64,000 nucleotides of DNA, taken from Mesorhizobium sp. YC-39 (GTDB taxonomy: Bacteria > Pseudomonadota > Alphaproteobacteria > Rhizobiales > Rhizobiaceae). Under the pieces are notes generated by a model that made no database searches, was not told the origin of the DNA, and saw nothing but the letters and a program-made list of their open reading frames with translations. Location: assembly GCF_025753795.1 (NCBI RefSeq), contig NZ_JAOWPS010000001.1, positions 682,001 to 746,000 of the forward strand, given 5' to 3'. This document shows, in pieces, positions 25,846 through 36,069 of the stretch; positions within the stretch are counted from its first letter, which is position 1, and each line of letters begins with the position of its first letter. The position numbers were made by a program, and so were the translations under genes.

Positions 25846-26868
25846 CTGGCACAGAAGATCAAGCTTTCGACGATCGCGGATGCGCTGGGCGTGTCCACGG
25901 CGACGGTTTCGCTGGCGCTGCGCGACAGCCCGCTGGTCGCAGGCGCCACGCGCGACCGCATCAAGGAACACGCCCGCGCCATCGGCTATATCTACAACCG
26001 CCGCGCCGCCAGCCTGCGCACCTCGCGCTCGGGCATCGTCGGCGTCGTCGTCCACGACATCATGAACCCCTTCTTCGCCGAGATACTGCGCTCGATCGAA
26101 AGCGAGCTCGACCGCAGCCGGCAGACCTTCATCCTGTCGAACCATTACGACCAGCTCGAAAAGCAGCGCACCTTCATCGACACGCTTCTGCAACTCGGTG
26201 CCGACGGCGTCATCATGTCGCCGGCCATCGGCACGCCGCCCGAAGACATCATCATGGCCGAGGAAAACGGCCTGCCAGCGGTGTTGATCGCGCGCACCGT
26301 CGAGGGCGCCGACGTGCCGGTATTTCGCGGCGACGATGCCTATGGCACCGGGCTTGCCACCAACCATCTGATTTCGCTCGGCCACAAGCGCATCGCCATG
26401 ATCGGCGGCACCGACCAGACCTCGACCGGCCGCGACCGCTACCAGGGCTATGTCAACGCCATGGAGGCTGCCGGGCTCGAGGTCAGGCCGTCCTGGCGCA
26501 TCGCCGGCCCGCGCACCAAGCAGGCAGGTTTCGAGGCAGCAGGACAGTTTTTGGCGCTAAAAGACAAGCCAACCGCTGCCTGCTGCTGGAATGATCTTGT
26601 CGCCATCGGCCTGATGAACGGCATAGCGCGGGCCGGGCTGGTGCCGGGTGTCGACATCTCGGTCACCGGTTATGACGATCTCGAGGAGGCGGCAATCGCG
26701 ACACCGGCGTTGACCACAGTCTGGAACGGCCAGCGCGAGGTTGGCCGGCGCGCCGCCAGCGCGCTGCTCGACAAGCTCAACGGACAGACGGTGCGGCCGT
26801 CGCAGGAACTGATCAAGCCGGAACTGCATGTGCGCCAGTCGACCGGCAAGCCGGTGGAGCGTGCATGA
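25846..26868 (+). CDS. LacI-family transcriptional regulator
   Basis: A LacI/GalR repressor of about 340 residues: N-terminal HTH (IKLSTIADALGVSTATVSLALRD) with hinge helix (NRRAASLRTSRSG) and a periplasmic-binding-like sugar-sensing domain. The homology starts right at an AQKIKLST segment and no ATG, GTG or TTG lies nearby downstream; CTG 25846, preceded by GGGGAG at seven bases, gives the standard LacI N-terminus, so a rare CTG start is proposed. TTG 25780 is possible but would bury the palindromic operator in the coding region. The stop overlaps the next gene (ATGA), so it is co-translated with the 2-hydroxyacid dehydrogenase, which it probably controls. Confidence 0.88.
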   Translation: MAQKIKLSTIADALGVSTATVSLALRDSPLVAGATRDRIKEHARAIGYIYNRRAASLRTSRSGIVGVVVHDIMNPFFAEILRSIESELDRSRQTFILSNHYDQLEKQRTFIDTLLQLGADGVIMSPAIGTPPEDIIMAEENGLPAVLIARTVEGADVPVFRGDDAYGTGLATNHLISLGHKRIAMIGGTDQTSTGRDRYQGYVNAMEAAGLEVRPSWRIAGPRTKQAGFEAAGQFLALKDKPTAACCWNDLVAIGLMNGIARAGLVPGVDISVTGYDDLEEAAIATPALTTVWNGQREVGRRAASALLDKLNGQTVRPSQELIKPELHVRQSTGKPVERA

Positions 26869-27851
26869 CAAAAGCCGAACAATCGCTGCCCGTCGCCATT
26901 CTGGTGCCGGGCCAGTTCAACGACCATGCGATCGGCCGCATCGACCGGACGTTCCAGCCAGTCAGGGTCGAGCGCGCCGATCCATCCTTGGTCACCGATG
27001 ATATGCGCCGGACGGTGCGTGGCATCGCCTCGTTCGGCGGCATCAACGCTGCCTTCATCGACGCGCTGCCAAACCTTGAGATCATCGCAAATTTCGGCGT
27101 CGGCTACGATTCGGTCGATGCCCGCCATGCGGCGCAGAGCGGCATCATGGTCACCAACACGCCCGACGTGCTGACAGAGGAGGTCGCCGACACGGCGATC
27201 GGACTGTTGATCAACACCATCCGCGAACTGCCGCGCGCCGAGACCTGGCTGCGCGACGGCAACTGGGTGCGTAAGGGCAACTATCCCTTAAGCCGGCTGA
27301 CCTTGCGCGGCCGCGCGGTTGGCATTTTCGGCATGGGCCGTATCGGCCTGGCCATTGCCCGGCGGCTGGAGGCGTTCGGCCTATCGTCGATCGCCTATCA
27401 CAACCGGCGCCGGGTTGAAGGCTTGTCTTATGACTACCACCCGACGTTGAAAGGTCTGGCCAGCGCGGTCGACACGCTGATCTCGGTGGCGCCAGGCGGC
27501 GCGTCGACCGAAAAGGCGGTCAATGCCGAAATCCTTGCGGCGCTCGGCCCGAACGGCGTCTTCGTCAATATCGGCCGCGGCAGTACGGTGGACGAGGCAG
27601 CACTTGCCGCGGCACTCGCCAACAAAACCATTGCCGCCGCCGGGCTCGATGTCTTCGCCGACGAACCGAACGTGCCTCAGCCACTGCTCGACGCTCCCAA
27701 CACGTCGCTTTTGCCGCATGTCGGTTCGGCATCCGAGCACACCCGCCGCGGCATGGCGGATCTGTGTGTCGACAATCTGGTTTCCTGGTTCTCGGAGGGA
27801 CGGGCGCTCACCCCCGTGCCGGAGACCGAAAAGGTCAGAGCACGGCGCTGA
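26865..27851 (+). CDS. D-2-hydroxyacid dehydrogenase (GhrB/hydroxypyruvate reductase-like)
   Basis: NAD(P)-dependent reductase of 328 residues in the D-isomer-specific 2-hydroxyacid dehydrogenase family, reducing substrates such as glyoxylate, hydroxypyruvate or a sugar 2-keto acid. The Rossmann motif GIFGMGRIG is at 153-161, and the catalytic triad R238 (GRGS), E267 (DEP) and H285 (LLPHVGSA) is complete. Four-base overlap with the LacI gene indicates a regulator-enzyme pair of a sugar-acid pathway; the other pathway genes are not here. Confidence 0.92.
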   Translation: MTKAEQSLPVAILVPGQFNDHAIGRIDRTFQPVRVERADPSLVTDDMRRTVRGIASFGGINAAFIDALPNLEIIANFGVGYDSVDARHAAQSGIMVTNTPDVLTEEVADTAIGLLINTIRELPRAETWLRDGNWVRKGNYPLSRLTLRGRAVGIFGMGRIGLAIARRLEAFGLSSIAYHNRRRVEGLSYDYHPTLKGLASAVDTLISVAPGGASTEKAVNAEILAALGPNGVFVNIGRGSTVDEAALAAALANKTIAAAGLDVFADEPNVPQPLLDAPNTSLLPHVGSASEHTRRGMADLCVDNLVSWFSEGRALTPVPETEKVRARR

Positions 27852-27934
27852 ACAAGGGCTGCCACACCTATTAACGCCAGCTTAACGCTTTGAAATGATT
27901 GTGCATCCATCACCAAGTGCATGGGTGCGGATAG

Positions 27935-28330
27935 ATGAAAACGCTTCCTGCGTTGATTACGGCGGCCGCGCTGTTGGGCGGCGTTCGGTTGTTTTACGAC
28001 AGTGGCGGTGAGGGCCGTGCAGCCAATGTGCCAGCGCCATCCTCCGGCAACTACAGGTTGGTGGCCAATGGGGACGAAGCGTCTTGTGCGGTCAAGCGCG
28101 GCGCCGAAATTTCGTATGGCCTGTCGTTGTTGACGGTCGCCGCCAATTGCCGCCGGATTTTACCCGGCATCGAGCGCGCAAAATTCTGGCGAGAGCAGGA
28201 TGACGGCACCGTTGCCTTCAGTGCGGATGGCATCGATCCGATCGTCACGTTCTCGGTCGCCGACGGCGATGGCTACGAATCCTACGCTCCGGCCTTGCCG
28301 CTGCTGTCGCTGGCAGCTGCCGATCCCTGA
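27935..28330 (+). CDS. Small secreted protein, AprI/Inh-like beta-barrel
   Basis: A 131-residue protein with a signal-peptide-like start (MKTLPALITAAALLGGVRLF) and a mature region whose pattern, SGNYRLVANGDEASCAV followed by a second cysteine in VAANCRRILPGIERAKFW, resembles the metalloprotease-inhibitor Inh/AprI lipocalin-like fold (two cysteines, the LP-x-I-x-x-x-x-x-W motif, then a GYESY repeat of strands). If so it would protect the periplasm from a secreted protease. The match is by pattern only; call it a secreted protein of uncertain function. Confidence 0.55.
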   Translation: MKTLPALITAAALLGGVRLFYDSGGEGRAANVPAPSSGNYRLVANGDEASCAVKRGAEISYGLSLLTVAANCRRILPGIERAKFWREQDDGTVAFSADGIDPIVTFSVADGDGYESYAPALPLLSLAAADP

Positions 28331-28349
28331 TTTCGGGCAATTGGATTAT

Positions 28350-29123
28350 TTACTCAGCCGCGGCCCTTGCGCCGGCTTTCGCCGCTGCATGCAGGCGCAC
28401 CGCGTCGCCGAAGGCGCGGAATATCTTGGCCGAGACGTCGTCCGACTTGACCCAGTATTCGGGGTGCCACTGGACGCCGACCGCGAACGCGCGGGCGTCG
28501 CGAACCGAAACCGCCTCGACTGTACCGTCGGCGGCGACCGCCTCGACCTGCAGTTTCGGACCGAGCCGGTCGATCCCCTGGCGGTGCAATGAATTGACCT
28601 TGATGTCGCCAGTGCCGAACACGCCAGCGAGGCAGGTTCCAGGCTTGATTGAAATGGTCTGGTGGATGGCGAAGCGCTCGTCCTGATTGTCACTCACCGG
28701 CGCGCGGTGGTCGAGCGATCCCTCCCGCTCATGAATCTCGGTGCCCAGCGTGCCGCCCAGCGCCACATTCATCTCCTGTATACCGCGGCAGATGGCGAGC
28801 AGCGGCACGCCGCGCTCGATCGCCCTGCGGATCAACGGCAGCGTGGTGGCGTCGCGGGCCGGATCGTAGGGACCGTTGGCCTCGCTGGCGTCGCCGCCAT
28901 AGAGTGAGGGATGCACATTGGATTTCGAGCCGGTCACCATGACGCCGTCGACCGAGGACAGCAACTCGTCGAAATCGAGCCGGTCGCCGAAGGACGGCAC
29001 CAGCACCGGGAACACGCCGGCTCCCGAAAGCGCCGCCTCCAGATATTGCTGCGGGGCGGCATGCCAGGTGTAGTTGTCGAACTGGCGAACGTCGGTTGAG
29101 ATGGCGACGAGCGGCTGCTGCAT
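28350..29123 (-). CDS. Class I glutamine amidotransferase-like hydrolase (peptidase C26)
   Basis: Gamma-glutamyl hydrolase of the C26 group, like the gamma-glutamyl-GABA hydrolase of putrescine catabolism (also named PuuD, unrelated to the urate oxidase above). About 257 residues. Nucleophile C112 in LAICRGIQEMNV, GGTLGTEIH after it, and the His/Glu pair in GVQWHPEYW complete the triad. Start is ATG 29123 (MQQPLVAIST); ATG 29141 six codons upstream is equally possible and neither has a good ribosome-binding site. It stands alone, but could work on products of the glutamine-synthetase-like ligase at 15956-17395. Confidence 0.88.
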   Translation of the reverse strand: MQQPLVAISTDVRQFDNYTWHAAPQQYLEAALSGAGVFPVLVPSFGDRLDFDELLSSVDGVMVTGSKSNVHPSLYGGDASEANGPYDPARDATTLPLIRRAIERGVPLLAICRGIQEMNVALGGTLGTEIHEREGSLDHRAPVSDNQDERFAIHQTISIKPGTCLAGVFGTGDIKVNSLHRQGIDRLGPKLQVEAVAADGTVEAVSVRDARAFAVGVQWHPEYWVKSDDVSAKIFRAFGDAVRLHAAAKAGARAAAE

Positions 29124-30625
<1,502 letters not shown>

Positions 30626-30680
30626 CCCTTGCTCGGGGCGCCATGTGTTCGTTCGAACAGGTGACGCCCCGATCTTGCCT

Positions 30681-30730
30681 AGAGCATCGGACCCAAAAGT
30701 GCGAAGCGGTTTTGGGGGAAATCCGATGCT
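30681..30730. repeat. Rhizobial-type hairpin repeat after takP
   Basis: AGCATCGGA (30683-30691) pairs with TCCGATGCT (30722-30730), and inside it CCCAAAA pairs with TTTTGGG; the core GTGCGAAGCGG is typical of a repeat family with AAAGTG and GCGG in the loop. It lies just downstream of takP and may end its transcript. A second copy of the same family is at 35314-35366. Confidence 0.65.
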
Positions 30731-30742
30731 CAAACAAAGAGA

Positions 30743-30781
30743 TAGAGCGGCGGTACGATTCAATTTGAGTCCGCCGCTCTA
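30743..30781 (-). terminator. Hairpin at the end of the alcohol dehydrogenase gene
   Basis: TAGAGCGGCGG (30743-30753) and CCGCCGCTCTA (30771-30781) are perfect complements around a 17-base loop. The right arm includes the dehydrogenase stop codon. No U-tract follows on either strand, so it is a convergent-gene barrier or transcript-stabilising hairpin rather than a textbook terminator. Confidence 0.5.
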
Positions 30782-31801
30782 GCGTGGCACCACCAGCACC
30801 TTGACCTCACCCGGCGCGGGTGGGTTTGCGATCACGGCCGCAGCCTCCTCAAGCGGCACCTGCCTCGAGATCAGCCGGTCGATCTCGATCGCGCCCGTGG
30901 CGATGAGCTTAGCCGCGCGGCCGTGGGTGAAGGGATTGAGGAAGGAGCCGAGGACCTTCAGCTCACGGAACAGAAGGTCGAAGGGCTCGAAAGCCGCTCT
31001 CATGCCTTGCGGCGTCACGCCGACGATGATGACGGTGCCGCCGGCCCTGGCCAGCCGCATGGATTGCTCGACAGTGTCGCGCACGCCGGCGCATTCGAAC
31101 ACCACGTCGACGCCGCCGGGCATCAGGCCCGACGGACCGGCGACCGCTTCGATGACATCGCCTGCGCCCGGATCGACCGTCGCCGTCGCTCCCAATTCCT
31201 CGGCAAGCGCGCGCCGCGAGGCCTGGCGTGTCGATAGGATGATGGTCCTTGCCCCGGCGAGCTTCGCCAACTGTACGGTGAGCAGGCCGATCACACCACC
31301 GCCCAGCACGACAACCGAGGCGCCCGGCTTGATCTCGGCCAGATCGACGCCATGCAGGCAGCAGCCAAGCGGTTCGCAGAACGCGCCATGCGTGGGTTTG
31401 AGGTCGCCGGGCAGCAGGAAAGCCTGCTTCTGCGGCAGCACGACATAGTCGGCGAAGCCGCCATCACGATGGATGCCGATGGCGCTCAGATTGCTGCACA
31501 GATTGACCCGGCCGGCGCGACAATGCAGGCAGCGCCCGCAAGCGATGTTGGGATCGCCGGTGACGCGGTCGCCGACGGAGAAGCCCGACACAGCCCCGCC
31601 CACCGCCTCGACGATGCCGGAGAATTCGTGACCAGGCGTCACCGGTGGTGTGCAGGGAAATTCGCCGTGGAAAAGGTGACGGTCAGTGCCGCAGACGCCG
31701 CACGCCTCGATCCGCACCAGGAGATCGTCCGGTCCGGGGGTGGGCTTGGCGACCTCGCGCAGCGCAATGCTCCCAACCGCTTCCAGCCGCACCGCTCTCA
31801 T
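30779..31801 (-). CDS. Zinc-dependent alcohol dehydrogenase (MDR family)
   Basis: NAD(P)-dependent medium-chain dehydrogenase of 340 residues. Catalytic zinc ligands C37, H58 and E59 (ACGVCGTDRH, TPGHEFSG) and structural-zinc cysteines C88, C91, C94 and C102 are all present; the nucleotide-binding motif is VVLGGGVIGLLTVQLA. It resembles polyol or threonine dehydrogenases. Start ATG 31801 is 19 bases past the TRAP large-subunit stop, so it is the third gene of the dctQ-dctM-adh operon and should act on what the transporter brings in or on a related alcohol. Exact substrate unknown. Confidence 0.9.
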   Translation of the reverse strand: MRAVRLEAVGSIALREVAKPTPGPDDLLVRIEACGVCGTDRHLFHGEFPCTPPVTPGHEFSGIVEAVGGAVSGFSVGDRVTGDPNIACGRCLHCRAGRVNLCSNLSAIGIHRDGGFADYVVLPQKQAFLLPGDLKPTHGAFCEPLGCCLHGVDLAEIKPGASVVVLGGGVIGLLTVQLAKLAGARTIILSTRQASRRALAEELGATATVDPGAGDVIEAVAGPSGLMPGGVDVVFECAGVRDTVEQSMRLARAGGTVIIVGVTPQGMRAAFEPFDLLFRELKVLGSFLNPFTHGRAAKLIATGAIEIDRLISRQVPLEEAAAVIANPPAPGEVKVLVVPR

Positions 31802-31820
31802 GGCTTTGTCGCCGTCGGCA

Positions 31821-33602
31821 TCAATTGAAACTCGGCGGTTGTGACAGATCCGGCGCCGGCGCCGCCGGCTTGGCCGGTGGCGCGTCGCCGAAATTCGGCG
31901 GCTGCGACAAGTCCGGTGCCGGCGCGGTCGGGGCCGTGCCGCCATTGGCCGGAGGCGGCGCCCCGGGCGGTGACAGACCGAGGCCGGGCACTTCCGGCAC
32001 CTGGTAATCGATCGTGCCCGGATCGACTGACGTGCCCTTGTAGTGCATCACCATTTGCGGGAAGGCGATGGTCAGTCCGATCATGATGACCTGGATACAG
32101 ACGAAGGGCACCGCGCCCCAGTAGATCTGGCCGGTGGTCACCGGCGCGATCTGCTTGCCGGTGAGGCGGTCGAGATAGGGCACGCGTGCGGCGACCGAGC
32201 GCAGGTAGAACAGCGCGAAGCCGAAAGGCGGATGCATGAAGGAGGTCTGCATGTTGACGCCGAGCAGCACGCCGAACCAGATCAGGTCGATGCCGAGCTT
32301 GTCGGCGGCCGGCGCCAGCAGTGGCACGATGATGAAGGCGAGTTCGAAGAAGTCGAGAAAGAAGGCAAGCAGAAACACGAGGATGTTGACGCCGATCAGG
32401 AAGCCGACTTCGCCTCCCGGCAGTGACGTCAGGAGGTGCTCGACCCAGATGTGGCCGTTGACGCCGTAGAAGGTCAGCGAGAACACGCGCGCGCCGATCA
32501 GAATGAACAGCACGAAGGACGACAGCCTGGTTGTCGAGGCCAGCGCCTGCTTGATCACGTCGAGCGACAGCCGTCCCTTCACAGCCGCCATCGCCAGGGC
32601 GCCGACGGCGCCCATGGCGCCGCCTTCGGTCGGGGTGGCGATGCCGAGGAAGATCGTGCCCAGCACCAGGAAGATCAGCGCCAGCGGCGGGATCAGCACG
32701 ATGATCACCTGCTGTGCCAGTCTCGACATCATGTTGATGTTCAGCCGCTGGTCAGCGATCGCCACGATATAGATCAGGATCACGCCGGCGCTGGCGCCGA
32801 GGATGTCGGCATTGTCGCCATGCGTCGGCGCCAGATAGCGGTAGGCCGCGTAGGAGATCGCGACTGTGACCAGCAGCGCCGCCAGCAATGACAGCACGCC
32901 ATGGCCGAGCGTGCGGGCCTCCAATGGCAGCGCCGGCATCGACTTCGGCCGGACGATCGACATGATCAGGATGTAGAGCATGTAAAGGCCGGTCAGCACG
33001 AGACCGGGGATCAGGGCGCCCGCATACATGTCGCCGACGGAGCGGCCGAGCTGGTCGGCGAGCACGATCAGCACCAGCGACGGTGGGATGATCTGGGCGA
33101 GCGTGCCCGATGCGGCAATGACGCCGGATGCCAGCCGCCGGTCGTAGCCGTAGCGCAGCATGATCGGCAGCGAGATCAGCCCCATGGCGATGACCGAGGC
33201 CGCCACCACGCCGGTCGTGGCGGCAAGCAGCGCGCCGACGAAGATCACGGCATAGGCGAGACCGCCGCGGATCGGTCCGAACAATTGGCCAATCGTGTCG
33301 AGCAAGTCCTCGGCCATGCCGGAGCGTTCCAGCACGATGCCCATGAAGGTGAAGAACGGGATTGCCAGCAGCGTGTCGTTCGACATCACCCGGCTGCCGT
33401 AGAAATTGTCCGGCAGCGCGTGCAGCAGCGGCCAGGCGAGATTGATCGAACCGCCCGAATAGGGTGACACCAGCACGCCGATGAAGAAGAACAGCAGGCC
33501 GTTGGCGGCGAGTGAGAAGGCGACGGGATAGCCGATCAGCAGGAAGATGATCAGCGAGGCGAACATGATCGGCGCCATGTTCTGGGCGATGAACTCGATC
33601 AC
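31821..33602 (-). CDS. TRAP transporter large permease (DctM/TakM type) with Pro-rich tail
   Basis: Main membrane subunit of a sodium-coupled TRAP transporter, 593 residues, longer than classical DctM because of an extra membrane-spanning block at about 215-290. Typical DctM motifs include ATTGVVAASVIAMG, GVIAASGTLAQIIPPS, TPTEGGAMGAVGALAMA and GVNMQTSFMHPPFGFALFY. The last 60 residues form a soluble Pro/Ala-rich tail containing the near-duplicate APAPDLSQPPNF and APAPDLSQPPSF. Start GTG 33602 overlaps the DctQ stop (GTGA). Works with DctQ and most likely TakP. Confidence 0.92.
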   Translation of the reverse strand: MIEFIAQNMAPIMFASLIIFLLIGYPVAFSLAANGLLFFFIGVLVSPYSGGSINLAWPLLHALPDNFYGSRVMSNDTLLAIPFFTFMGIVLERSGMAEDLLDTIGQLFGPIRGGLAYAVIFVGALLAATTGVVAASVIAMGLISLPIMLRYGYDRRLASGVIAASGTLAQIIPPSLVLIVLADQLGRSVGDMYAGALIPGLVLTGLYMLYILIMSIVRPKSMPALPLEARTLGHGVLSLLAALLVTVAISYAAYRYLAPTHGDNADILGASAGVILIYIVAIADQRLNINMMSRLAQQVIIVLIPPLALIFLVLGTIFLGIATPTEGGAMGAVGALAMAAVKGRLSLDVIKQALASTTRLSSFVLFILIGARVFSLTFYGVNGHIWVEHLLTSLPGGEVGFLIGVNILVFLLAFFLDFFELAFIIVPLLAPAADKLGIDLIWFGVLLGVNMQTSFMHPPFGFALFYLRSVAARVPYLDRLTGKQIAPVTTGQIYWGAVPFVCIQVIMIGLTIAFPQMVMHYKGTSVDPGTIDYQVPEVPGLGLSPPGAPPPANGGTAPTAPAPDLSQPPNFGDAPPAKPAAPAPDLSQPPSFN

Positions 33603-34204
33603 GAGCGCACCTCCTCGGCGAGCGCCTTCGCTTCGTCGGCGAGCGCCTTGGCTTCGAGTTCGGCCTGCTCATGCACGGATATGAACGGGTTGGGATCGTC
33701 CATGTCGCCGCGCATGATGGCGATCTTCTTGATGATCTCGGAGATACCCTGGAGCGCCAGCAGGAAAAAGCCGACCAGCAGGATGGCCTTGGCCGGCCAG
33801 ATGATCAGCCCGCCGGAATTGTTCGACATTTCGCCGCTGCGGAAGGACAGCGACACATAGGGGACGAAATAGATCACCATCAAGGTCACGAACGGCATCA
33901 GGAAGAAGAGGTGACCGAGAAGATCGATCCAGTGCTGCACACGGCGCGGGAACATGCCGTAGACGATGTCGATGCGGATATGGTCGTTCTGCTTCAGCGT
34001 GTAGGCGGCGGCGAGCATGAAAGCGGCGCCGAACAAATACCATTGCAGTTCCAGCCAGGCGTTCGACGACATGTCGAACATCTTGCGGATAATGGCATTG
34101 CCGGCGCTGACCAGGATTGCCAGCAGGATCAGCCACGACACCCATCTGCCGATGAATTCGTTCACACGATCAATGGTTCTGGATAGAGCGAGCAGCCCTG
34201 CCAT
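33599..34204 (-). CDS. TRAP transporter small permease (DctQ/TakQ type)
   Basis: Small membrane subunit of the TRAP transporter, 201 residues with four predicted membrane helices (about 20-40, 52-70, 92-118, 132-158). Motifs NAWLELQWYLFGAAFML and NDHIRIDIVYGMF are typical of the family. The C-terminus is a charged, Ala/Glu-rich tail with ALADEAKALAEE. First gene of the operon. The 193-base space upstream to the LivH-like gene holds its promoter but shows no recognisable element. Confidence 0.92.
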   Translation of the reverse strand: MAGLLALSRTIDRVNEFIGRWVSWLILLAILVSAGNAIIRKMFDMSSNAWLELQWYLFGAAFMLAAAYTLKQNDHIRIDIVYGMFPRRVQHWIDLLGHLFFLMPFVTLMVIYFVPYVSLSFRSGEMSNNSGGLIIWPAKAILLVGFFLLALQGISEIIKKIAIMRGDMDDPNPFISVHEQAELEAKALADEAKALAEEVRS

Positions 34205-34397
34205 GCATTTCCTCCCTTATGTCAGCGGCGCGCCGATTCCCTCTTGTTTCCGGCGCGTCGCTGTGGCCCAACGGTATGCCGTGCGTGGCACGGCGGGTCA
34301 ACACGGAGCGGGCCGGGTAAACAATCTTGTGAGGCGAGGGTGGGCGAAAACGGCCGGCTGACGGAACGTTATGCAACCAAAGTCTATCGGAAGCGGT

Positions 34398-35303
34398 TCA
34401 GGCAATCTTGCTCTGGTCGCGGCCGGCGCCGATCAGCACCAGCATGGCGACGAGGAACAGATACATCCAGGCGTCGCGCCACTCGACCGGGAAATAGCCG
34501 GCCCACAATGATTCGGCCATGCCGAAGGCGGCGGCACCCAGTGCCGCCCGTGGCGGCGAGAGATAGCCGCCGACCGCTGTCACGAACAGGATCTTCAGCC
34601 CGTAGACCAGTCCGGATCCGAAGCTGATATTGCCGTAATAGAGGCCGGCCATTATGCCGGCCAGCGCCGCGCAAAAGCCGCCGGCAAGCACCGCCTGCCG
34701 GAACACCGCGCGCACGTCGACGCCGCACATGGCCGCGGCCCTGGGATCGTCGGACACGGCCCGCCAGCGCCGGCCGAAGCTTGAGCGCGCGAAGGCAAAG
34801 GTGGCAAGTGCGACGGTTGCCACGACGACCGCGCAATCGAGCAACTGGATGAGCGTCAGCGTCGCCTTGAAGCCGGCGTTCTGCGCAAAGACGATCGGCT
34901 GGGCCAGCATCGGCGGCAGCCACAGATCGTGGGTATTGGCGGCGATGCGGCTCGCCTCAGACAGGAGCAGCAATATGCCCAGCGTCGTCACCACGATAGC
35001 GTTGGGCGTGCGGTCGGCCAGCGGCTCGAAGATGCTGCGCGACAGGACATGGCTGATCAGCGCCGCATAGAGGAAGGCAGCGACAATGCCGAGGGCGACC
35101 GCCGCGGACAGGGTCAGCCACAGCACTTGATAGCCGAAGGCCGCGGTGAGGATCATCATCTGCCCGCAAAAGGCGAACAGCCCGCCATAGGCGAGGTTCG
35201 TGCGGTGCAGGATGCCATTGGTCAAGACATAGCCGAAGGCGAGCAGCGCATAGAGCGCGCCTGAATGCAGCCCATTCAGGACCTGCTGGAAGAAATACAG
35301 CAT
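34398..35303 (-). CDS. Orphan branched-chain amino acid-type ABC permease (LivH-like)
   Basis: Inner-membrane permease of the LivH group, 301 residues, with about eight helices. It begins MLYFFQQVLNGLHSGALYAL and has the family loop FGRRWRAVSDDPRAAAMCGVD (coupling region) and VYGLKILFVTAVGG. Start ATG 35303 is preferred to a longer frame that runs into a repeat. LivH proteins work with LivM, two ATPases and a binding protein, none of which is nearby, so this is either a component of a system encoded elsewhere or a remnant; the frame itself is intact. Confidence 0.85.
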   Translation of the reverse strand: MLYFFQQVLNGLHSGALYALLAFGYVLTNGILHRTNLAYGGLFAFCGQMMILTAAFGYQVLWLTLSAAVALGIVAAFLYAALISHVLSRSIFEPLADRTPNAIVVTTLGILLLLSEASRIAANTHDLWLPPMLAQPIVFAQNAGFKATLTLIQLLDCAVVVATVALATFAFARSSFGRRWRAVSDDPRAAAMCGVDVRAVFRQAVLAGGFCAALAGIMAGLYYGNISFGSGLVYGLKILFVTAVGGYLSPPRAALGAAAFGMAESLWAGYFPVEWRDAWMYLFLVAMLVLIGAGRDQSKIA

Positions 35304-35313
35304 GCGGCATCCC

Positions 35314-35366
35314 AGAGCATGTCGCCCAAAGTGCCAAGCGGTTTTTAGGCGACGACATGCACAACA
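35314..35366. repeat. Rhizobial-type hairpin repeat
   Basis: GCATGTCG (35317-35324) pairs with CGACATGC (35353-35360); the loop has CCCAAAGTGCCAAGCGG, as in the repeat at 30681-30730. It fills most of the space upstream of the orphan permease gene and may carry its 5' untranslated region. Confidence 0.65.
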
Positions 35367-35457
35367 ACAGATGGACTGCGATGATCCGCGTCCAAGGAAG
35401 GTTTGCATCGTAGAATCTAACTTGTCAAATGCGATTTATCGGTTAGAAATTGTGCTC

Positions 35458-36069
35458 ATGTCGGTTTCCTGGACCCCGCATCGCTTCACTGGCGGCTTGC
35501 TTGCGCTCGATACGGCCAACACTGTCGTGCTGCGTGGCGAGCCTCAGAAAACCTTCGACCGGTTTAAAGATCCGGGCGAGATCGCTCGTTTCGCCGACGC
35601 GGCAAGCGGCTTTCGTGCCGCCGAGCTTGGCGGCAGGCGGTTGGAAGCACCGGTGCCGGACAAGATCGCGCCGCTCGTATTGTCGATCCGCGAGGCTACC
35701 GACCGGCTGTTTCGTGGCGCTGTGTCGAAGGGTGCGGTCACCACCGCCGACCTGCCCGCCTTCCTGGGGGCCTGCGCTGATGGCCTGGCCGGCAGCCGGA
35801 CTGAAATCGGTGCGGCGGGAAAGCCGTTCGGCGATCCGGCGACGCCGATCGCCTTCGAGGCGGCGCTGGCGGTTTCGGCGCTGTCGCTGCTGCAGGGCGA
35901 CACCATCGCAAGGCTGAGGATCTGCCCCAATTGCACCTGGCTGTTTGTCGACAGAAGCCGCAATTCCAGCCGCCTTTGGTGCGACATGGCGGTGTGCGGC
36001 AACCGTCAGAAGGCGAGCCGCCATTACCGTCGCCGCCGGACGGTGGCCAATGAGGTCAACAATGTCTAG
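35458..36069 (+). CDS. CGNR zinc-finger / ABATE-domain regulator
   Basis: A 203-residue cytosolic protein with an N-terminal ABATE-type stress-sensing domain (GGLLALDTANTVV) and a C-terminal CGNR zinc finger (CPNCTWLFVDRS, WCDMAVCGNRQKASRHYRRR), where cysteines of CPNC, WCDM and VCGNR bind zinc and the basic end contacts DNA. Members are thought to be transcription regulators. ATG 35458 lacks a strong ribosome-binding site. Its stop overlaps the next gene's start (ATGTCTAG). Confidence 0.88.
   Translation: MSVSWTPHRFTGGLLALDTANTVVLRGEPQKTFDRFKDPGEIARFADAASGFRAAELGGRRLEAPVPDKIAPLVLSIREATDRLFRGAVSKGAVTTADLPAFLGACADGLAGSRTEIGAAGKPFGDPATPIAFEAALAVSALSLLQGDTIARLRICPNCTWLFVDRSRNSSRLWCDMAVCGNRQKASRHYRRRRTVANEVNNV

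Noticed and set aside
28350..29123. Naming the C26 hydrolase puuD
   Set aside because: The same symbol is used for the urate oxidase in this window, and no other putrescine-pathway genes are adjacent.
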